DNA of 64,000 nucleotides from JALZHR01 sp036388475 (lineage in GTDB: Bacteria > Acidobacteriota > Blastocatellia > Pyrinomonadales > Pyrinomonadaceae). The translations under genes and the position numbers were made by a program. The DNA lies in contig DASVRT010000119.1 in assembly GCA_036388475.1 (NCBI GenBank), forward strand, positions 4,237 through 68,236, given 5' to 3'. A model generated the notes under the pieces. The model was not told where the DNA came from, searched no databases, and saw only the letters and a list, made by a program, of their open reading frames with translations. This document shows positions 59,517-64,000 of the stretch, one piece after another (position 1 is the first letter of the stretch; every line of letters begins with the position of its first letter).

Positions 59517-60413
59517 CTAACCAATCAGCGACTCGACAATCGGCAGGCTGCCTTTGTTCAGCGCCAAATTCGCTTCCGAATGGTCGAAAATTTCGTCGAG
59601 TTCTTTTTCGACGCTGCCGTGTCCGCGCGGGATTTGTTTGATAACCGGCTCGAAGTTTTTGAAATCGTAAAGCTCGGTGTCGAGCAGGTGCGAGCCGGTG
59701 ACGTTGGAAAGCGCGGTCATAATCGACGAGCGGATAAAGGGAATTTCTTTTTCCAGCTCGTTGATTAATCTTTTGACGCGGGCGCGTTTCAGGTTCGGCT
59801 GCGAGCCGCACAAATTGCAGGGAATAATCGGGAATTGCTTTTCTTCGGCAAATCTGGCGATTTCCGCTTCCTGACAATAGGCGAGCGGGCGAATGACGGT
59901 GTTTGTTCCGGCGTCGGAGCGCAAAATCGGCGGCATCGCTTTTAGCTGACCGACGTAGAATAAATTCAGCAGAAACGTGGCGATGATGTCGTCGGCGTGA
60001 TGACCGAGCGCGATTTTCGTGCAGTTTTCTTGCAAAGCCGTCGAATACAAAATGCCGCGCCGCAGGCGCGAACAAAGCGAGCAGAAAGTTTTGCCTTCGG
60101 GAATATGCGCTTTGACGATGGAATACGTATCTTCTTCGACGACGCGGTAATTGACGCCGAGGCTTTCCAGATAGTTCGGCAAAACTTCTTCGGGAAAATC
60201 CGGCTGTTTCTGGTCGAGATTGACGGCGAAAATTTCGAATTTAACCGGCGCGCGTTTCTGCACGTCGAGCAGCAGTTCCAGCATCGTGTAACTGTCCTTG
60301 CCGCCCGACAGGCACACCATCACTTTGTCGCCGTCTTCAATCATCGAAAAATCGGCGAGCGCTCTGCCCATTTTTTTGAGTAATTTGGTTTTCGTCTTGC
60401 TTTCTACAAACAT
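59517..60413 (-). CDS. ttcA: tRNA 2-thiocytidine biosynthesis protein TtcA
   Basis: A 298-aa PP-loop ATPase that thiolates C32 of tRNAs using an Fe-S cluster. The PP-loop is SGGKDS (residues 36-41). CxxC pairs lie at FCSLCSRLRRG and PCNLCGSQPNLKR. Other signatures are ALGHHADDIIATFLLNLFY and IRPLAYCQEAEI. It is full length. No Shine-Dalgarno sequence is obvious, and a 7-mer hairpin precedes the start. Confidence 0.95.
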   Translation of the reverse strand: MFVESKTKTKLLKKMGRALADFSMIEDGDKVMVCLSGGKDSYTMLELLLDVQKRAPVKFEIFAVNLDQKQPDFPEEVLPNYLESLGVNYRVVEEDTYSIVKAHIPEGKTFCSLCSRLRRGILYSTALQENCTKIALGHHADDIIATFLLNLFYVGQLKAMPPILRSDAGTNTVIRPLAYCQEAEIARFAEEKQFPIIPCNLCGSQPNLKRARVKRLINELEKEIPFIRSSIMTALSNVTGSHLLDTELYDFKNFEPVIKQIPRGHGSVEKELDEIFDHSEANLALNKGSLPIVESLIG

Positions 60414-60425
60414 AATCTTTGATTA

Positions 60426-60509
60426 GTTGTCAGTGGTCAGCGGTCAGTTGTCAGTCGAAATAAATTCGAGAACGTTATTTTCATTCAACCGGCAACTGTC
60501 CACTGACAA
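60426..60509. repeat. inverted repeat with GTGGTCA/GTTGTCA 7-mer arms
   Basis: GTTGTCA, GTGGTCA, GCGGTCA, GTTGTCA in tandem on the left and the complement CAACTGTCCACTGACAA on the right. The same unit is found inside the debranching enzyme gene at 17165. Confidence 0.88.
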
Positions 60510-60543
60510 ATTTGCCACTTTACTACAAATTCCGCAAAAAACC

Positions 60544-60572
60544 TAGACACGCCGCCGCAAAGCATCTATTAT
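60544..60572 (+). promoter_or_regulatory. sigma-70-like promoter upstream of the bactofilin gene
   Basis: TAGACA (60544-60549), a 17-base spacer and TATTAT (60567-60572). The leader to the bactofilin ATG at 60696 would be about 115 bases. Confidence 0.6.
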
Positions 60573-60695
60573 AAAACAACCAACTGGAAGTCTAGATTTC
60601 CTTAAAAAACTAAAATCAACAATTAAAAAGACTCGCGTTTGCTTTGGGGCAGGCGATTTCCAATTGTCATTCGCCGGGTCACAAGAGGTTTTTAT

Positions 60696-61337
60696 ATGAT
60701 TAGAATGGGGCGCAGTTCCAAAACGGAACAATCGAATGAAACACCGCAATATCCGCAACAACAGCAACAGCAGCAAACAACTTCGGGGAACGTTTACGGC
60801 TATCAGCAGCAGGAAACCGCTCCGCCGCCGTCGCGCGGCGCGATGACCGAAAGCGAATCAATCGCGCGCGATATTAAAGAAGGACGCCTGAGCGGCTTCG
60901 TCGGCGCGGGCACGAATCTGACGGGCGAAACGAATTTTCAGGCGATGCTTCGCGTGGACGGTCATCTGACGGGACGCGTGATTTCCGATAACGGCACGCT
61001 GATAGTCGGTTCGGGCGGTCAGGTCGATGCCGATATTATCGTGTCGTCGGCGACGATTGGCGGCACGGTCAACGGCGACATCGTGGCGTCGGAAAAGGTC
61101 GAGCTCGGACGCACGGCGCGCGTAATCGGCAATATTCAAACGCCGCGCCTGATGATTGAAGACGGCGCGATTTTCGAAGGCAACTGCACGATGCTCAAAG
61201 CGAAGGAATCGGCTGAGCTGCGCGCCGAAGAAGCCCGCCAGGCGCAGTATGCCGTCAATGAATATCAGGTCGAAACTCCGGCGGTGAGCTACGCCGAAGC
61301 GACCGCCGAAGAAACCTCGGAAGCGGCGGCGAGTTAG
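60696..61337 (+). CDS. bactofilin family cytoskeletal protein
   Basis: A 213-aa protein that polymerises without nucleotides and positions cell-wall or polar factors. An N-terminal linker (Gln-rich, YPQQQQQQQTTSG) and TESESIARDIKEGRLSGFVG precede the beta-helical core. Its strand repeats are GAGTNLTGETNFQAMLRVDG, HLTGRVISDNGTLIVGSGG, ATIGGTVNGDIVASEKVELG, TARVIGNIQTPRLMIEDGA and FEGNCTMLK. AGAGG before the ATG at 60696 supports this start over 60639. It stands alone. Confidence 0.93.
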   Translation: MIRMGRSSKTEQSNETPQYPQQQQQQQTTSGNVYGYQQQETAPPPSRGAMTESESIARDIKEGRLSGFVGAGTNLTGETNFQAMLRVDGHLTGRVISDNGTLIVGSGGQVDADIIVSSATIGGTVNGDIVASEKVELGRTARVIGNIQTPRLMIEDGAIFEGNCTMLKAKESAELRAEEARQAQYAVNEYQVETPAVSYAEATAEETSEAAAS

Positions 61338-61346
61338 CAAATAAAT

Positions 61347-61401
61347 AAAAGCGAATAGTGAATAGTCGGCGAAGATTTCGGACGGCTATTCGCTATTTTT
61401 G
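61347..61401 (+). terminator. inverted repeat acting as terminator of the bactofilin gene
   Basis: AAAAGCGAATAG pairs with CTATTCGCTATTTTTG. The left arm carries a second GAATAGT unit, so it belongs with the tandem-unit hairpins. Confidence 0.7.
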
Positions 61402-61434
61402 TTTTCCGGCGTCATTGCTTCGGCATAAATGGTT

Positions 61435-61523
61435 TTGACTAAAGCCCGATGAATGTCATTTTAATAAATTCGGCTCAAGCCGCTTTTTCTATATCTGTTG
61501 TCCGCCGGCTCAAGCCCGCGGCG
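61435..61523. repeat. REP-like elements around GGCTCAAGCC
   Basis: Two copies of GGCTCAAGCC(G/C) lie 40 bases apart (CGGCTCAAGCCG; CCGGCTCAAGCCCGCGGCG), preceded by TAAAGCCCGATGAATG. They could each form small hairpins. The region separates bactofilin from the transferase gene at 61595. Confidence 0.55.
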
Positions 61524-61594
61524 ATTCGTCAAATCTTAATCCGCGCTCGGTTTGGTGAAACCGCTTTGTTTCGGTAAATTATTTTCAGACCGCG

Positions 61595-62257
61595 ATGACC
61601 GAACACTTTTCTTTCATTAACGAAGAATTTTTTGCCTTTCGAGCCGCGCCCGAGCAGATGGACGCGCTCTGGCGCGAAGGCTGGCGGCATTTCGGAGCGC
61701 ATTTTTTTCGCTACAATCTCGGCTTTTACGAATATGAAATCAGGCGCGTTCTGCCGCTCCGGATTCGTCTCGACGATTTTAAATTTTCCAAAAGCCAGCG
61801 CCGCGTTTTCAATAAAAACAGGGATTTGGAGACGGTAATTCGTCCCGTCCGCATCGACGCGGAAAAAGAAAGTTTGTTCGAGCGTCACAAGCGGCGTTTT
61901 AAGTCCGGCGTTCCCCGTTCGATTTACGATTTTCTTTCCGACGAGCCAGCCGTCGTTCCGTGCGAAGCGCTCGAAGTCTGCGTTTTCGAGCGGGGAAATC
62001 TGCTTGCCGCGAGCTTTTTCGACGTCGGGGAAAAATCGATTTCCAGCATTTACGCGATGTTCGAGCCGTCGGCGGAAAAGCGCAGCCTCGGCATTTTAAC
62101 GATGCTTCTGGAAATCCGTTATGCGCTGGAATTCGGGAAAAAGTTTTATTATTCGGGTTACGCTTACGAGGGAAATTCTTTTTACGATTATAAAAAACGA
62201 TTTTCCGCGCTGGAAAATTACGATTGGCGCGGCGGCTGGGAAAAATTTGCGGAATAA
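61595..62257 (+). CDS. arginyl/leucyl-tRNA-protein transferase-like protein (Ate1/Bpt-type), cysteine site lost
   Basis: A 220-aa protein related to aminoacyl-tRNA-protein transferases that tag protein N-termini for degradation. The conserved segments are FKFSKSQRRVFNKN (close to the Ate1/Bpt motif F-x-x-S-x-SQRRV), SIYAMFEPSAEKRSLGILTML and YYSGYAYEGNSFYDYKKRF. The usual N-terminal cysteine cluster (YRPxCxxCxxC) is absent: the matching stretch reads FRYNLGFYEYEIRRVLPLRI. The N-terminus is also shorter. It may be a divergent transferase. Confidence 0.8.
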   Translation: MTEHFSFINEEFFAFRAAPEQMDALWREGWRHFGAHFFRYNLGFYEYEIRRVLPLRIRLDDFKFSKSQRRVFNKNRDLETVIRPVRIDAEKESLFERHKRRFKSGVPRSIYDFLSDEPAVVPCEALEVCVFERGNLLAASFFDVGEKSISSIYAMFEPSAEKRSLGILTMLLEIRYALEFGKKFYYSGYAYEGNSFYDYKKRFSALENYDWRGGWEKFAE

Positions 62258-62335
62258 TTTCTGCAAGCGGCGATTTTTTCTTTCGTTCTTCGGGAACAAA
62301 AGACAAGTTCCGGCGTCTAAAGAATCGGAGGCTTT

Positions 62336-62896
62336 ATGAAAAGATTTACCAATCCGCTTGATAATATCCGCATCGCCAGCCCGTGCTCGGCAGATTGGAA
62401 TGAAATGCTCGGCGACGAGCGCAAGCGTTTTTGTTCGCAGTGCAGTTTAAACGTCTACAATCTTTCGGGAATGACGCCGGGCGAGGCGGAAAATCTTTTG
62501 TTGACTTCGGAAGGTCGCGTCTGCGTCAGATTTTATCGACGCGCCGACGGCACGGTTTTAACGAAGGATTGCCCGGTCGGCTGGCAGGCAGTCAAACGCC
62601 GCGTTTCGCGGGCGGCGACCGCCTTTGTTTCATTGTGCGCCGGGATTTTTACCGGAATTTTCGCTTTTAATCAACCGCGGGCGGAAACGCCGAATGCTGC
62701 CGCATCAATTCCGGTTCAGCGCATCGTGCCGCCGTCGTTTTCACAAGCGGCGCAAAGCTCCGAAGGAGTTAATTTCGGTGACCTCTGGATGGGAAAAGCC
62801 ATAATTACGGAAGATGTCGATTCGGTGCCGACAGCCGGTATGCCGGTAAATTTAGATGAAGTCAGAAGCGATATTAAGAAAAAACGCAAACGTTAA
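62336..62896 (+). CDS. Cys-rich membrane-anchored protein, unknown function
   Basis: A 186-aa protein. The N-terminal domain (about 1-85) has FCSQCSLNVYNLSGMT, GRVCVRFYRRADGTV and KDCPVGWQ, a pattern I recall from uncharacterised acidobacterial and planctomycete proteins. The cysteines may bind iron or zinc. A membrane segment follows (AATAFVSLCAGIFTGIFAFNQ, about 95-115), then a short periplasmic tail with a basic C-terminus (KKKRKR). AGGAGGC lies upstream of the ATG. No function is proposed. Confidence 0.78.
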   Translation: MKRFTNPLDNIRIASPCSADWNEMLGDERKRFCSQCSLNVYNLSGMTPGEAENLLLTSEGRVCVRFYRRADGTVLTKDCPVGWQAVKRRVSRAATAFVSLCAGIFTGIFAFNQPRAETPNAAASIPVQRIVPPSFSQAAQSSEGVNFGDLWMGKAIITEDVDSVPTAGMPVNLDEVRSDIKKKRKR

Positions 62897-62903
62897 AAAA
62901 ATA

Positions 62904-62946
62904 AAAAAGCCGGATGTTTTTATTTAGCGAAACACCCGGCTTTTTA
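62904..62946. terminator. terminator between the Cys-rich gene and the VOC-like gene
   Basis: AAAAAAGCCGG on the left pairs with CCGGCTTTTT on the right, around an AT-rich loop, between convergent genes. Confidence 0.75.
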
Positions 62947-62965
62947 GAATTTTTTATCTTACCCG

Positions 62966-63523
62966 TTAACCGACCAGACTCAACTCGGTAGCGGGCGCGG
63001 GCGGCAGATTTTCCAGAAACTGCGCCTGTAGAGCCGCGATGGATTCGGGGCTGAAAATTTCCACGTAGCGCGCCGTCTGCTGCGGCGTCATCACTTCCAG
63101 CATAAAGCGGTCTTCAATCCACAGCTCGATTAATTGAAACAAGCCTTCGCCGCGATTGCAGGTCAGCACGCGCCAGCCTTCGCGCTCGCCGATTGCCTTG
63201 ACCTCGGCTTCGCTCAGGTGCGTGTTGACGTTCAGATGCGTGGCGACGTAGCGCGGCGCGTAATCGTCGGCGACAAATTTCGCTTCGTATTCTTCGGTCG
63301 GCGTCGCCGCATCGAAATTTTCCTGCGGCGGCAAGCCTTCGCCCGGCACCAGAACGGTGTTCGCCGGCGTGATTTCGACGCCCGTGCCTTTGCCGTCATT
63401 GGCGAGCGCGATAAACGAATCCGGGCACGGCGGGAAAGGAATAACCGTTCCGTTCCACAATTCGGCTAAAACCCGGGCGACCTTTTCCGGGTTGTGAACT
63501 CCGATGGAAATATGATTTATCAT
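62966..63523 (-). CDS. conserved hypothetical protein with a VOC-like N-terminus
   Basis: A 185-aa protein. It starts INHISIGVHNPEKVARVLAELWNG, as a VOC (glyoxalase) unit would, but only one such unit is clear. Further on, APRYVATHLNVNTHLSEAEVKAI and FQLIELWIEDRFMLEVMTP are distinctive, and the whole may be a separate small family. GGAGC precedes the ATG. It stands alone on the minus strand. The function is unknown. Confidence 0.75.
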   Translation of the reverse strand: MINHISIGVHNPEKVARVLAELWNGTVIPFPPCPDSFIALANDGKGTGVEITPANTVLVPGEGLPPQENFDAATPTEEYEAKFVADDYAPRYVATHLNVNTHLSEAEVKAIGEREGWRVLTCNRGEGLFQLIELWIEDRFMLEVMTPQQTARYVEIFSPESIAALQAQFLENLPPAPATELSLVG

Positions 63524-63728
63524 TTGAAAAATTGCTCCTTTGAATAAATAAATAATTGCCGGAGCCTTTTGCTCCTCAATTGCTATAGCGGATTTTCAAA
63601 GTAAAAAGTACCAGCGCCGCCGAATTTATTTCCGCCTGGACAAAACAAAATTTATTTTTGTGGTAAATTTTCAAGTAAAAATACAAATAAACGGCGAAAA
63701 CTCCCGCGCTGTAAAGACGTAAATCTCT

Positions 63729-64000
63729 ATGAAAAAAATATCCGTGTTCATCTGCCTTTACCTGTGGACGATTTTTCTTTTTGTTTCGGTTTCCGCGCAG
63801 GAATTTAAAACGATTCAGGACGGCGTCGAATACGCCGAAACGACGCGCGGCTCGAAGGAAGAACCGATTCACGTTAATTTACTAAAACTCGATTTAACGA
63901 AAGTCCGGCTCGATGTCGCGCACGCGATGGACGCGGCAATCGGCTTGGAAAAAACTTCTTCGATTGCCGCCAGATACGGCGCGCTGGCGGCGATAAACGC
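63729..64000 (+). CDS. phosphodiester glycosidase (NAGPA/DUF2233-like), N-terminal part, runs off the window
   Basis: Only the first 90 residues are present. A signal peptide (MKKISVFICLYLWTIFLFVS, ending VSAQ) is followed by FKTIQDGVEYAETTRGSKEE, then IHVNLLKLDLTKVRLDVAHA and a SIAARYGALAAINA end. This corresponds to the start of the NAGPA (PF09992) domain, where GxNAGFF comes next. The protein would be a periplasmic phosphodiester glycosidase or exopolysaccharide-related. The assignment rests on a fragment. Confidence 0.85.
   Translation, partial: MKKISVFICLYLWTIFLFVSVSAQEFKTIQDGVEYAETTRGSKEEPIHVNLLKLDLTKVRLDVAHAMDAAIGLEKTSSIAARYGALAAIN

Noticed and set aside
1..64000. tRNA, rRNA, tmRNA, SRP RNA or RNase P RNA genes
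   Set aside because: None was recognised by eye in the gaps; small RNAs without obvious sequence motifs could have been missed.
1..64000. Insertion sequences, integrases or prophage genes
   Set aside because: No transposase, recombinase or phage structural gene was seen among the coding regions, including around the lepA duplication and the split helicase.

Overview
The window reads as a chromosomal segment of an Acidobacteriota bacterium, most likely class Blastocatellia (subdivision 4, Pyrinomonadaceae-like). This is inferred from the gene repertoire, not from a marker tree. The clues are secreted proteins ending in VCBS/FG-GAP repeats with FRPSNGxWY-type units, a tricorn-type S41 protease, DUF2277, an SBBP-repeat giant protein and a mid-range G+C. 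No rRNA, tRNA, IS element, CRISPR array or prophage was recognised. Genes are dense, on both strands, and mostly housekeeping.

Layout. 1-6.3 kb: a UvrD-type helicase fragment, an unknown protein, a TPR protein, an AraC regulator and a tricorn-like protease, all on the minus strand. 6.4-12.9 kb: ybaB-recR, a PlsC-family acyltransferase, pyrE, a NUDIX hydrolase, a metzincin protease with VCBS repeats and a TPR protein. 12.9-15.8 kb: DUF2277, then a PIN/ribbon-helix-helix pair inserted behind lepA with a 63-bp duplication of the lepA 3' end. 15.9-25.2 kb: a nickel/cobalt permease, a glycogen-debranching-type enzyme, an M28 peptidase, a VIT1-type transporter, a SIMPL protein, Trm112, a GT9 glycosyltransferase and two paralogous lipoproteins. 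25.4-30.2 kb: the operon ffh-rpsP-khpA-rimM-trmD-rplS-rnhB. 30.5-41.5 kb: a beta-lactamase fold hydrolase, a DUF4097-like protein, dapF, dacB, envelope proteins, an HtrA protease, a methyltransferase and ispH. 41.6-50.4 kb: a Ski2-like helicase whose two motor halves are separate genes, with a 5.4-kb SBBP/VCBS gene and a 21-bp repeat array between them. 50.7-55.8 kb: a TonB-shaped membrane protein with a partner, then secA. 56.1-58.2 kb: an AT-richer island with a RhuM-like/Doc module and a 5'-truncated gene. 58.4-64 kb: VOC proteins, a TonB C-terminal protein, ttcA, a bactofilin, an arginylyltransferase-like protein, a Cys-rich membrane protein and the start of a NAGPA-type glycosidase.

The most unusual signal is non-coding. 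Many gaps hold an inverted repeat whose arms are short tandem repeats, most often 7-mers (also 8- and 9-mers), with a different sequence at most loci. Within the ffh-rnhB operon, five of six gaps carry their own clear version. Copies of the same 7-mers also lie in frame inside two enzyme genes and form the N-terminus of RNase HII. Three further arrays repeat with an exact 21-bp period (3 x 7). Other points of interest are the split helicase, the lepA tail duplication, and a DapF homologue in which both catalytic cysteines are serines.
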